25,347 bases of DNA from positions 1-25,347 of the forward strand of contig JAIYAJ010000164.1 of NCBI GenBank assembly GCA_027489105.1, read 5' to 3'. The stretch is from Zymomonas sp. (GTDB lineage: Bacteria; Pseudomonadota; Alphaproteobacteria; Sphingomonadales; Sphingomonadaceae). The number at the start of each line of letters is the position of its first letter. Positions within the stretch are counted from its first letter, which is position 1. This document shows, one piece after another, positions 7,532-15,569 of this stretch. The notes under the pieces were generated by a model that was not told the origin of the DNA, ran no database searches, and saw nothing but the letters and a program-made list of their open reading frames with translations. Position numbers and translations under genes: made by a program.

Positions 7532-8905
7532 TCAGATGCGAGCCTGTTCGCGATAGGCCCTGACGTCGCGGCGCAATTCGCCCGCGCACAGGAACAGCGC
7601 AAGGACATTGGGTATCGCCATCAGGAAGAAGCTGCTGTCGATGATGTCGATCACGCGCCCAAGGTCGATCACCGCCGCCGGCGGCAGCGCCACGATGTAG
7701 AGGATCTTGTAGCTCCACTGCGCTTTCGGCCCATGCCCGAACAGATAGCCCCAGGCCTGCAGACCATAGAAGCCCCAGGCGACCAGCGTCGAATAGGCGA
7801 ACAGCACCACGACGATCGCGAGCAGAAGCGGGAACCAGCTCGACACATGCGCGAAGGCAGCGCTCGTGATTTCGATCCCCTTGAGGCTCGGATCGGTCCA
7901 TGTCCCCGCCACGACCATCGCCAGCCCGCCGATGCCGCACACGATCATCGTGCCCAGCAGCGGCTCCAGCAACGCCACCATGCCCTCCGACACCGGATGC
8001 TCGGTCCGCGCGAGGCTGTGCGCCATCACCGCCGATCCCACGCCCGCTTCGCTCGCGAACACCGCCCGGCGCATGCCCGCCACGAAGGCGCCCACCGCGC
8101 CACCGGCCGCCGCGTCGAGGCCCCAGGCTCCGCGCCAGATCGCCGCGAGCGCCGCCGGGATGGCATCGGCATGCAGCACGAGGATGGCGACGATACCCGC
8201 CAGATAGACGCCGACCTTCAACGGCGTCAGCCGCTTCGATACCTCGCCCAGCCAATGCGCACCGCCGAGCGTCACCAGCGAAACCGCGAAGGCCAGGCCG
8301 ATGCCGTAGATCCAGCCATTGGTGAAGCCGGTGACGACGCTGACCTGCGCAAAGCTCTGGTTAACCTGCACCATCGGAATGGCACCGAACAGCGCGAAGA
8401 AGGCATAGAAGCCGCCGAGGACGACGCCCAGGCGCGGCAGCCCACGCCGCCCCAGCACCGCCTTCAGCACATACATCGGTCCGCCATGGACATGGCCATA
8501 TTCGTCGGTGACGCGGTATTTCAGCCCCAGCGTGACCTCGGCCATCTTCACCGTCATCGCGAACCAGCCGATCGCGAACATCCAGAAGATCGCACCCGGC
8601 CCGCCCATCGTCAGCGCGACCGCCACGCCGGCGATATTGCCGAGCCCGATCGTACCCGACAGAGCCGTCGTCAGCGCGGCGAACTGGCTGACGTCGCCCT
8701 TCGCCTCGCCTTCGCGCGGCTGGTTGCGCAGGATGCGGAACGCATGCCCGATGCAGCGGACGTTCGGAAAGCCCAGCCAGACCGTGAAGAAGAGCATCGG
8801 CACGGCCAGATAGAGCACGACCAGCTCGATCTGCGTGCCCAGCAGCGGAATCTTGAAGAAGACCGCGCCGGTCAGCGCGTCGACGATGCGATTGAAACTC
8901 TCCAT
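7532..8905 (-). CDS. Sodium:alanine/glycine symporter, AGCS family
   Basis: This 457-residue integral membrane protein has about eleven hydrophobic segments. The family signature is seen as GTIGLGNIAGVAVALTMGGPGAIFWM (about residues 85-110), followed by GGPMYVL, the VFASEAGVGSAVMAHS helix and the C-terminal IDSSFFLMAIPNVLALF helix. AGCS proteins bring alanine or glycine into the cell with Na+. A GTG at 8908 precedes the ATG at 8905; I take the ATG, and neither has a strong ribosome site. It follows the alpha/beta hydrolase by 31 bases on the same strand. Facing the gamma-glutamyltransferase, it could recover amino acids released outside, but the two are not co-transcribed. Confidence 0.9.
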   Translation of the reverse strand: MESFNRIVDALTGAVFFKIPLLGTQIELVVLYLAVPMLFFTVWLGFPNVRCIGHAFRILRNQPREGEAKGDVSQFAALTTALSGTIGLGNIAGVAVALTMGGPGAIFWMFAIGWFAMTVKMAEVTLGLKYRVTDEYGHVHGGPMYVLKAVLGRRGLPRLGVVLGGFYAFFALFGAIPMVQVNQSFAQVSVVTGFTNGWIYGIGLAFAVSLVTLGGAHWLGEVSKRLTPLKVGVYLAGIVAILVLHADAIPAALAAIWRGAWGLDAAAGGAVGAFVAGMRRAVFASEAGVGSAVMAHSLARTEHPVSEGMVALLEPLLGTMIVCGIGGLAMVVAGTWTDPSLKGIEITSAAFAHVSSWFPLLLAIVVVLFAYSTLVAWGFYGLQAWGYLFGHGPKAQWSYKILYIVALPPAAVIDLGRVIDIIDSSFFLMAIPNVLALFLCAGELRRDVRAYREQARI

Positions 8906-8936
8906 CACCGAACGCTAGCCCGGTTGTTCGACCTTG

Positions 8937-9569
8937 TCATTGCCAAGTCCGCGTCCGGTCATTGCGATCCGTCGCCGCCTGCGGCCTGCCGGTTCCGACA
9001 TCCGCGATGCGCCGCTCGCCCGCAATCAGCTCTTCGAGCAACACCTCGCCGTCCGGCCAATATCCAAGATCGGACTGCGCGTTGATGTGCCCGCAATGGC
9101 CCGCATCGACGAACCGGCTGCCCCACGCCCCGGCCAGCCGCTCGAGCCGGTCGAAGGTCGCATAACGGTCGTTGCGGCTCGCGACGAGGATCGAGGGAAA
9201 GGGCAGTTGCCGCCCCGGCGACGGCGAAAAACGACGGACCAGCGCATGGGCATCCGCCGCATCGACATCGGGAGGCGCAACCAGCAGCGCGCCTTTCACC
9301 CGGCCGAGGTTCGCCGTCTCGAACGCCTGAGCCCACCAGGCGATCGTCAGGCAGCCCAGGCTATGCGCGACCAGCACCAGCGGGCCGTCGGTCATCGCCA
9401 CGGCCGCGTCCAGCCGCTCGGTCCAGATGCGCCGGTCCGGCTCCGACCAGCAGCCGAGATCGACGCGGCGACAGTCGTCGCGGCGCGCCTGCCACAATGT
9501 CTGCCAATGATCAGGTCCCGAATTGTCGAGCCCCGGCACGATCAGGCACAGCGGACGCTCACTGCTCAT
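8937..9569 (-). CDS. RBBP9/YdeN-type small alpha/beta hydrolase
   Basis: The 210-residue protein opens with VPGLDNSGPDHWQTLW, characteristic of the RBBP9/YdeN serine hydrolases. The nucleophile is the Ser of VAHSLGC. The acid is probably the Asp in ASRNDRYATFDR, and the catalytic His lies in DAGHCGHINAQSDLGYWPDGE. The substrate is not known for the family in bacteria. The start at 9569 lies 11 bases inside the 3' end of the serine acetyltransferase gene with GGGAG 7 bases upstream, so translation is coupled. A start at 9608 is possible but would lengthen the overlap and add a non-family N-terminus. Confidence 0.88.
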   Translation of the reverse strand: MSSERPLCLIVPGLDNSGPDHWQTLWQARRDDCRRVDLGCWSEPDRRIWTERLDAAVAMTDGPLVLVAHSLGCLTIAWWAQAFETANLGRVKGALLVAPPDVDAADAHALVRRFSPSPGRQLPFPSILVASRNDRYATFDRLERLAGAWGSRFVDAGHCGHINAQSDLGYWPDGEVLLEELIAGERRIADVGTGRPQAATDRNDRTRTWQ

Positions 9570-10533
9570 CGCCCGCTCCCGCCAGAAGTGCCGTACGCTC
9601 GCCCGCATCCCGGTCCGCGCGCGCCTGGTGCACCACGCTGCCGGGCGGCACGCTCGACGTCAGCCACACATTGCCGCCGATCGTCGAACCCGCGCCGATC
9701 GTCACCCGACCCAGGATCGTCGCGCCCGCATAGATCACGACGTCGTCCTCGACGACCGGGTGGCGCGGCTGTCCGCGCTTGATCGCGCCGTCCTCATCTG
9801 CGGGAAAGCTCCGCGCACCGAGCGTCACCGCCTGATAGAGGCGGACGCGATCGCCGATCACTGCCGTCTCGCCGATCACCACCCCGGTACCATGATCGAT
9901 AAAGAAAGACTCGCCGATCGTCGCGCCCGGATGAATGTCGATCCCCGTCCGCGAATTGGCGATCTCGGAAATGATTCGCGCCACCAGCGGGGCCCCGAGC
10001 CGGTGCAAAAGATGCGCTAGCCGATGGTGGACGATGGCGATCACGCAGGGGTAGCAGATCAAGACCTCGTCGACGCTGCGCGCCGCCGGGTCGCCCGCAT
10101 AGGCAGCCTCTATATCCTTGTCCAAAAGCCGCCGCAGCGACGGCAGCGACCGGGCAAAATGGGCGATGATGCGCCCGGCCTCGTCGTCGACACGGTGCGT
10201 CCCCTCCCCGTCCCGCGAATAGCCCAGTTCGAGCCTGATTTGCCCATAGAGCCGGCTGAGCGCGGTCTGCAGAGTCTCGGCGACATAGGCCTCCTCATTC
10301 TGCAAGCGAACGAAGCTCGGGCCGAGCCGCAGCGGAAACAGCGCGCCGCACAGCGCCGACATGATCTTGTCGAGCACATGGCGCGACGGGAAGCCGACCG
10401 CGCCGAGTTCCGCGTGCCGGCGATGCGCATTGCGCCAATCGTCGCGTGCGTCGCGCAGCTCGGACGCGATCAGGTCGATGTCCCAATAATGGCCGGGCGG
10501 TATGTCCAGACCGTCGTCGATAGCGTTCGTCAT
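9559..10533 (-). CDS. cysE: Serine O-acetyltransferase, EpsC/SrpH type
   Basis: The 324-residue protein has an extended N-terminal helical domain and a left-handed beta-helix of hexapeptide repeats from about residue 200. The active-site block is DIHPGATIGESFFIDHGTGVVIGETAVIGD, with the two histidines used to transfer acetyl from acetyl-CoA to serine, the first step of cysteine synthesis. The length and the SALCGALFPLRLGP segment fit the long EpsC branch, not short CysE. Its cytoplasmic product, O-acetylserine, feeds CysK, which is not in the window. The start at 10533 is preceded by a GAGAGG-like ribosome site. It is divergent from the modE-like gene, 146 bases apart. Confidence 0.92.
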   Translation of the reverse strand: MTNAIDDGLDIPPGHYWDIDLIASELRDARDDWRNAHRRHAELGAVGFPSRHVLDKIMSALCGALFPLRLGPSFVRLQNEEAYVAETLQTALSRLYGQIRLELGYSRDGEGTHRVDDEAGRIIAHFARSLPSLRRLLDKDIEAAYAGDPAARSVDEVLICYPCVIAIVHHRLAHLLHRLGAPLVARIISEIANSRTGIDIHPGATIGESFFIDHGTGVVIGETAVIGDRVRLYQAVTLGARSFPADEDGAIKRGQPRHPVVEDDVVIYAGATILGRVTIGAGSTIGGNVWLTSSVPPGSVVHQARADRDAGERTALLAGAGDEQ

Positions 10534-10679
10534 CAGGGCCTCTCTTGCTCGACGCAGGGATAGCCGCCCGCCTTGGGAGGGAAAGCAATTTTTCTCTACT
10601 GTTTTGATAGGAAATATATCGCCCGCCCCCGATCGCCGTCGCGCGTGACGAGGTTCTGACGCGATGTTAGACTCCTTCC

Positions 10680-11060
10680 ATGGTTCCCCGTCTCGGTCCC
10701 CTCAAGCTCAAGGCCCAGCTTTATGCCGGCGATGAGCCCGCCATCGGCCCCGGCAAGGCCGCGCTTCTCGAAGCCATCGACCGCGAGGGTTCGATCTCTG
10801 CGGCAGGGCGTGCGCTGGGCATGAGCTATCGCCGCACCTGGCTGCTCGTCGACAGCCTCAACCGCTGCTGGCAGGAGCGGGTGGTCGACACCACACCCGG
10901 CGGCGGGCGTGAGAAGGGCGCTCGGGTGACCGACTTCGGTCATCGCATTTTGAGCGCCTATCGCAGGCTCGAACGCAGTCTGCTCGATGCGGCGGAAGGC
11001 GATGACTTCCGGCAGCTGGCAGCAATGATGCGGAACGAGCCCCTGCCGCCTGCACACTGA
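10680..11060 (+). CDS. ModE-like winged-helix regulator, DNA-binding domain only
   Basis: This 126-residue protein matches the N-terminal domain of ModE. The LysR-like helix-turn-helix is seen as AIDREGSISAAGRALGMSYRRTWLLVDSLN (residues about 33-62), followed by the wing TTPGGGREKGARVTDFG and a dimer helix. E. coli ModE carries two further molybdate-binding Mop domains. Here the protein ends after the DNA-binding domain, so how it senses molybdate is open. The gene lies 59 bases upstream of modA with a candidate ModE box between. The ATG at 10680 lacks a clear ribosome site, so translation may be weak or leaderless. Confidence 0.85.
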   Translation: MVPRLGPLKLKAQLYAGDEPAIGPGKAALLEAIDREGSISAAGRALGMSYRRTWLLVDSLNRCWQERVVDTTPGGGREKGARVTDFGHRILSAYRRLERSLLDAAEGDDFRQLAAMMRNEPLPPAH

Positions 11061-11066
11061 AGGCTT

Positions 11067-11088
11067 GCCATATACGCACTGATATAGC
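11067..11088. promoter_or_regulatory. Candidate ModE box upstream of modA
   Basis: An imperfect 22-bp inverted repeat has half-sites GCCATATACG and CTGATATAGC around a CA centre (7 of 10 positions pair). The design of two ATAT-containing arms resembles the E. coli modA operator. It sits in the 59-base gap between the modE-like gene and modA, about 30 bases before the modA start, so it could repress modABC. Confidence 0.5.
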
Positions 11089-11119
11089 ATCCGGAGAGCG
11101 ATCGTCCGGGAGTTCCAGC

Positions 11120-11872
11120 ATGACCTTGCGCCATCGCCTCTGCCTGGGGCTCCTGCTGCTTCTCGGCTGCACCGCCTCCCCCGCTCTGGCCGCCGAAACC
11201 ACCGTCGCCGTCGCCGCCAATTTCACCGAACCGGCGAAAGAGATCGCCGACGCTTTCGCCAAGGCCACCGGCCACAAGGCGCAACTCGCTTTCGGCCCGT
11301 CGGGCGCCTTCTATACCCAGATCAGCCATGGCGCGCCGTTCGAGCTGTTCCTGTCCGCCGATGCCGAGCGCCCAGCGAAGATCGAGCAGGAGGGACTTGG
11401 CGTTGTCGGTACCCGCTTCACCTATGCCGTGGGCAGGCTGGCGCTCTATTCCACAACGCCCCGCCTCGTCGACGGGGCCGGCGCGATCCTCCGGACCGGT
11501 CGCTTCGAACGGATCGCCATCGCCGATCCCGCCAGCGCGCCTTATGGGCAGGCCGCACTGGAGGTGATGCGGAAACTCGGCGTCGAGGCCAGGCTGAAGC
11601 CGCGCATCGTCACCGGCGCGTCGATCGCACAGGCCTATCAGTTCACCTCCACCGGCGCGGCCGAACTGGGCTTCGTGGCGTTGTCGCAGATCGTCGACGT
11701 GAAGGGCGGCTCGCGCTGGATCGTCCCCGCCCGCCTCCACCAGCCGATCGAGCAACAGGCGATCCTGCTGAAGACCGGCGCACACAATCCCGCCGCCCGC
11801 GCCTTCCTGAAGTTCATGCGCAGCGGCACCGCGCTGCGCATCATCCGCCGCTATGGCTATGCGCTGCGCTGA
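11120..11872 (+). CDS. modA: Molybdate ABC transporter, periplasmic binding protein
   Basis: The 250-residue protein has a signal peptide of about 25 residues (hydrophobic run LCLGLLLLLGC, then SPALA-A). It is followed by the ModA opening VAVAANFTEPAKEIADAF, the oxyanion-binding FGPSGAFYTQISHGAPFELFLSAD and the second lobe ADPASAPYGQAALEVM. The fold binds molybdate or tungstate by hydrogen bonds from Ser and main-chain NH groups. LLGC in the signal peptide could also be a lipobox, so a lipoprotein form is possible but not favoured. GGGAG lies 8 bases before the ATG. It is first of three tightly packed mod genes, three bases before modB. Confidence 0.94.
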   Translation: MTLRHRLCLGLLLLLGCTASPALAAETTVAVAANFTEPAKEIADAFAKATGHKAQLAFGPSGAFYTQISHGAPFELFLSADAERPAKIEQEGLGVVGTRFTYAVGRLALYSTTPRLVDGAGAILRTGRFERIAIADPASAPYGQAALEVMRKLGVEARLKPRIVTGASIAQAYQFTSTGAAELGFVALSQIVDVKGGSRWIVPARLHQPIEQQAILLKTGAHNPAARAFLKFMRSGTALRIIRRYGYALR

Positions 11873-11875
11873 TCG

Positions 11876-12541
11876 ATGACGCTTGTCCTGCTGACGACCC
11901 TCGAACTGGCGCTCGTCACCACCCTCTGGCTGCTGCTTCTGGCCACCCCGCTCGCCTGGTGGCTCGCCCGCTCGCGCCATTGGGCGAAGGAGATTGTCGG
12001 CGCCGTCACCGCCCTGCCGCTGGTCCTCCCGCCCACGGTGATCGGCTTCTACCTGCTGATCGCGCTCGGTCCGGACAGTCCGCTGATGGCATTACTCCAG
12101 CCTTTCGGGGTCAGGACGCTCGCCTTCACCTTCACCGGCCTCGTCATCGGCTCGATCTTCTATTCGCTCCCCTTCGCCGTGCAGCCGCTCCGCACCGCCT
12201 TCGAGGCGATCGGCGACCGGCCACTGGAACTGGCCGCCACCATGGGCGCCGGTCGCTGGGACCGCTTCATCCATGTCGCGCTCCCGCTCGCCCGGCGCGG
12301 CTTCCTGTCGGCTTCGATCCTCGTCTTTGCCCATACGATCGGTGAGTTCGGCGTCGTCCTCATGATCGGCGGCAACATACCGGGCCGCACCGAAGTGCTC
12401 TCGACCCGCATCTTCCAACTCGTCGAAAGCCTGCAATTCGGCGAAGCGCACCGCATTGCCGTCTGGCTGGTCGCCTTCTCCTTCGCCGCTCTTCTGGCCC
12501 TGCTGCTGGTCGACCGGCGGATCGGAACGCCCCGGCCATGA
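11876..12541 (+). CDS. modB: Molybdate ABC transporter permease
   Basis: This 221-residue inner-membrane protein has five or six hydrophobic segments. The ABC-coupling (EAA-type) loop is LAATMGAGRWDRFIHVALPLARRG (about residues 119-142), which docks on ModC. The LPLVLPPTVIGFYLLIALG segment is typical of ModB. The start is three bases after the modA stop, and its own stop overlaps the modC ATG by four bases (ATGA). It is the normal length for the family. Confidence 0.94.
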   Translation: MTLVLLTTLELALVTTLWLLLLATPLAWWLARSRHWAKEIVGAVTALPLVLPPTVIGFYLLIALGPDSPLMALLQPFGVRTLAFTFTGLVIGSIFYSLPFAVQPLRTAFEAIGDRPLELAATMGAGRWDRFIHVALPLARRGFLSASILVFAHTIGEFGVVLMIGGNIPGRTEVLSTRIFQLVESLQFGEAHRIAVWLVAFSFAALLALLLVDRRIGTPRP

Positions 12542-13173
12542 CCATCGCGATCCGATTGCAGGGACGGCGCGGCCCGCGCTTCCTGCTCGATGTCGATATC
12601 GACATCCCCTCGACCGGCGTCACCGCGCTGCTCGGTCCCTCGGGCTCGGGCAAGACCAGTCTGCTGCGCGCGCTGGCGGGCCTCGATTGCCATGCCGGCG
12701 CCATAAGCTTCGGGTCGGACATCTGGCAGGACGAACAGCTCTTCGTGCGCACCGAGCGGCGCCGCATCGGCTATGTCGTCCAGGGCGAAGGCCTGCTCCC
12801 CCATCTCTCGGTTCGCCGCAATCTCGATTTTGCCGAACGCCGCGCGCCGGCGGGGCCGTTCGACCGTGACGAGATCATCGCCCGGACCGGCATCGCCCCT
12901 CTGCTCGACGCGATGCCGCGCGACCTGTCCGGGGGCGAAATGCAGCGCGCCTCGATCGCACGGGCGCTGCTCGGCCAGCCCCGCCTGTTGCTGATGGACG
13001 AGCCTCTGTCCGCGCTCGATGCTTCCGCGCGCGCGGCGATGGTCGACTGGCTCGGCGACCTCCTCCCCCAGCTTGCCCTGCCGGTCATCTATGTCACCCA
13101 TGACGAGGCCGAAGCCGGGCGGCTGGCTTCTACGACCCTCGTCCTGCACGACGGGCGATTGATCGGCGGCTGA
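12538..13173 (+). CDS. modC: Molybdate ABC transporter ATP-binding subunit, short form
   Basis: The 211-residue protein has a complete ABC ATPase core: Walker A GPSGSGKTS (33-41), Q-loop VVQGEGLLPHLSV, signature LSGGEMQRASIARAL (130-144), Walker B LLLMDEPLSALD and H-loop VTHDE. E. coli ModC is about 350 residues because of a C-terminal TOBE/Mop domain. Here the protein stops right after the ATPase domain, with no frameshift evidence since the next gene begins at once on the other strand. It should energise ModAB but lacks the usual molybdate-sensing regulatory domain. The start overlaps modB, so the three are coupled. Confidence 0.92.
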   Translation: MTIAIRLQGRRGPRFLLDVDIDIPSTGVTALLGPSGSGKTSLLRALAGLDCHAGAISFGSDIWQDEQLFVRTERRRIGYVVQGEGLLPHLSVRRNLDFAERRAPAGPFDRDEIIARTGIAPLLDAMPRDLSGGEMQRASIARALLGQPRLLLMDEPLSALDASARAAMVDWLGDLLPQLALPVIYVTHDEAEAGRLASTTLVLHDGRLIGG

Positions 13174-13857
13174 TCAGGCCTCGTCGGTGGCCAGCGCCTC
13201 GCGCATGTTGCGGAGCACCCAGCGGATGTGGCTGGAGAAGGTGACCACCGCCGAATGGGCATCGCCCGTCAGGATCGTCTCGTGGATCAGCCGGTAGTTG
13301 ATCAGATACTGGTCCCAATGATCGCCCGGCGCGAGCTCCGACAACAGCGTCGTGAAGAAGCGCATATAGGGCCGGCTGTAGAAGAACTCGACATAGCGGT
13401 TCCCCGACAGCCGGTTGAGCTCGATATGATAGCGGTACAGCGAATCGACGAAGTCGCGCGCACTGCGGCGCACCGCATTGTCCTCGATCGGCTGGAACGC
13501 CGCGATCACCGCATCTCGTACCTCCGGATCGCCCACCTTGCCGGCGGTCAGCCGCACGCCCAGCACGCACAGCGCCTCGGTGAACTCCAGAAAGTCGATC
13601 CGGTCCTTCACAGACAAGCGCCGGATCCGCGCACCCCGGTTGGCGATCAGCTCGACCACCCCTTCGCCCGCGAGCATATGCAACGCCTCGCGAACGGGCG
13701 CCCGGCTGACATTATATTCCTCCGCCAGATCCGCCGCGATCAGGCGCTGACCCGGCGCATAGCGTCCGGCCATCACGCCATCGACAATCGAATCAACCAC
13801 ATGGGAGACGAGGGACGCGCCGTTTTCCTCGTCGCGGTCGGATGCTTTGCTGGCCAT
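13174..13857 (-). CDS. GntR-family (FCD/FadR subfamily) transcriptional regulator
   Basis: The 227-residue protein has an N-terminal winged helix (residues about 15-80; recognition region EEYNVSRAPVREALHMLAGEGVVEL). The C-terminal helical FCD domain carries the histidine metal/ligand set H144 (YRYHIELNRLSGN), H192 and H210. FCD regulators usually sense organic acids or sugar acids and repress adjacent catabolic genes. It is divergent from the FAD oxidase gene with a 103-base gap carrying one copy of the TTTTGCATAC element, and its stop abuts the modC stop. Two more copies of the element occur before the methyltransferase and SDR genes, making this protein the likely controller of all three promoters. 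Confidence 0.9.
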   Translation of the reverse strand: MASKASDRDEENGASLVSHVVDSIVDGVMAGRYAPGQRLIAADLAEEYNVSRAPVREALHMLAGEGVVELIANRGARIRRLSVKDRIDFLEFTEALCVLGVRLTAGKVGDPEVRDAVIAAFQPIEDNAVRRSARDFVDSLYRYHIELNRLSGNRYVEFFYSRPYMRFFTTLLSELAPGDHWDQYLINYRLIHETILTGDAHSAVVTFSSHIRWVLRNMREALATDEA

Positions 13858-13902
13858 GCGCTGCCCTTATCCCAACACCTTCATCGCGCCAAGCATGACC
13901 GC

Positions 13903-13934
13903 TTGTTTGATCCTCTATTTTTGCATACACTTTT
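13903..13934 (+). promoter_or_regulatory. FAD-oxidase promoter with GntR operator copy 1
   Basis: -35 TTGTTT (13903-13908), a 17-base spacer and -10 TACACT (13926-13931). The 16-bp element TTTTGCATACACTTTT (13919-13934) overlies the -10. The start codon follows at 13961. Its place between two divergent genes also suits autoregulation of the GntR gene. Confidence 0.55.
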
Positions 13935-13960
13935 GTCGACTCATCGGAGAGGGTGTTGGG

Positions 13961-15559
13961 ATGGACGACGTCGCGGAACGGATCGATCGCACGAATGCGC
14001 AGCTGCTGGACGCACTCCGGCAATTGCTCGGCCCTGACGACCTGCTGGTCGGCGACGCCGACCGTCGCTTTTTCTCGACCGATCTCAGCTGGCGGCCGGG
14101 CGAGACAGCGATGTGCGTGGTTCGTCCCCGCTCGCTCGAACAGCTGTCCGCCTGCGTGGCCCGCGCGGCCGAGGCCGGCTGCGCCATCGTCCCGCGCGGC
14201 GGCGGCATGTCCTATACCGGGGGCTATGTCCCCGCGCGCGATCGTTCGATCCTCGTCGACATGCGCGGCATGGACGAGATCGTCGAGATCAACGCCGACG
14301 ACATGTACGTCCTCGTCCAGGCTGGCTGCACCTGGAAGAAGCTCCACGAGGCTCTGTCGCCGCTCGGTCTCAGCACACCTTATTGGGGGCCGCTATCGGG
14401 TGCCTATGCCACGGTCGGCGGGGCGCTTTCGCAAAACAGCCTGTTCCATGGCTCGGGTGTCGGCGGGACTGCGGCCGAGAGCGTGCTCGGCCTCAAGGTC
14501 GTGCTCGCCGACGGCTCGGTGGTCACGACGGGTTCCTGGGCGCACCGCCATTCCAACCCCTTCTGGCGCCATTTCGGCCCGGACATCACCGGCATCTTCA
14601 CCGCCGACAATGGCGCCATGGGGGTCAAGGCGGTCGCGGCGCTGCGCCTCGTCCCCGCCCCGCGCCATACCGGCTTCCTGTCCTACCGTTTCGGCACGCT
14701 CGACGCGATGCTGTCGGCCCAGGTCCGCATCGCCCGGCTCGGCATCGCGTCGGAATGCTATGGCTTCGATCCCTATTATAATGCGGGCTTCGAGAAGCAG
14801 GGCATCACCTTCGAAGAGGGCCTGTCGCTCGTCGGCAAGATCGCGCGCAAGGGCGGGATCAGGGGATTGAAGCAGGCCGCGCGCGTCGCGCTCGGGGGCA
14901 AGCGCATCCTGCGCGACGTACCCTACTCGCTCCACATGACGCTCGACGGACTTACCGAGGGCGTCGCCGCCGAACATACCGATCTGGCCGCCGAGATCTG
15001 CGCCGAGGAAGGCGGGACGGAGATGACCAACGCCATCCCCACCGTATTCCGCAACGCCCCCTTCGGCGGCGTCCGCACCATATTGCTCGGGTCGGAAGGC
15101 GAGATCTGGATCCCGGTCCACGGCTATTTCCCGCTGTCCCGCGCAGTCGATGCGGCGCGCGCCACCGAGGTCTTCCTCGCCGAGCGCGCCCCGCTGATGA
15201 AGCAGTGGGGCATCAAGACCAGCTATCTGACCTGCTTTTCCGGCCCGGAATTCGTCATCGAGCCGAGCTTCTACTGGCATGACGAACTCGGCCCCTTCCG
15301 CCTTTCGCTGATCGAGCCCGAATTCGCCGACAAGTGGAAGGACATCCCGCCGAACGAAGCGCGCCGCGCCGTGGCTCTGCAACTGCGCGACGAACTGCGC
15401 GACCTGTTCGATCGGCTGGGCGGCCTGCACCTGCAGATCGCCAAATATTACCCCTATGAGCCGATGATGGAGGACCCCGGCCTCGCCCGGCTCGCCGGCC
15501 GGATCAAGGCCGCGATCGACCCCGACAATCTCATGAACCCCGGCTGCCTGGGCCTGTGA
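13961..15559 (+). CDS. FAD-linked oxidase/dehydrogenase, VAO (PCMH) superfamily
   Basis: The 532-residue flavoprotein has the PCMH-type FAD domain: PRGGGMSYTGG (78-88) for the FAD pyrophosphate, AGCTWKKLHEAL, GAYATVGGALSQNS and VLGLKVVLADGSVVTTG. A C-terminal oxidase domain ends NLMNPGCLG. Relatives oxidise 2-hydroxy acids, phenolic alcohols or sugars; nothing here selects among them. There is no signal peptide, so it is cytoplasmic or peripheral. The start at 13961 has GGAGAGG upstream, and longer upstream frames run through the promoter. It is the first gene of the plus-strand row, 10 bases before the alpha/beta-hydrolase-like gene, behind GntR operator copy 1. Confidence 0.87.
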   Translation: MDDVAERIDRTNAQLLDALRQLLGPDDLLVGDADRRFFSTDLSWRPGETAMCVVRPRSLEQLSACVARAAEAGCAIVPRGGGMSYTGGYVPARDRSILVDMRGMDEIVEINADDMYVLVQAGCTWKKLHEALSPLGLSTPYWGPLSGAYATVGGALSQNSLFHGSGVGGTAAESVLGLKVVLADGSVVTTGSWAHRHSNPFWRHFGPDITGIFTADNGAMGVKAVAALRLVPAPRHTGFLSYRFGTLDAMLSAQVRIARLGIASECYGFDPYYNAGFEKQGITFEEGLSLVGKIARKGGIRGLKQAARVALGGKRILRDVPYSLHMTLDGLTEGVAAEHTDLAAEICAEEGGTEMTNAIPTVFRNAPFGGVRTILLGSEGEIWIPVHGYFPLSRAVDAARATEVFLAERAPLMKQWGIKTSYLTCFSGPEFVIEPSFYWHDELGPFRLSLIEPEFADKWKDIPPNEARRAVALQLRDELRDLFDRLGGLHLQIAKYYPYEPMMEDPGLARLAGRIKAAIDPDNLMNPGCLGL

Positions 15560-15569
15560 GGGGAACGCC

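Noticed and set aside
7733..9085. 450-residue plus-strand frame opposite the AGCS symporter
   Set aside because: Low-complexity Arg/His/Gln-rich shadow; the membrane protein on the minus strand has the family signature.
10602..10611. Possible fourth GntR element (TTTTGATAGG) before cysE/modE
   Set aside because: It lacks the G[C/G]AT spacing and the downstream arm of the three accepted sites.
11160..11175. Lipobox (LLGC) in ModA
   Set aside because: The -2 residue is a poor fit and a normal ALA-A signal peptidase site follows, so a soluble periplasmic protein is favoured.
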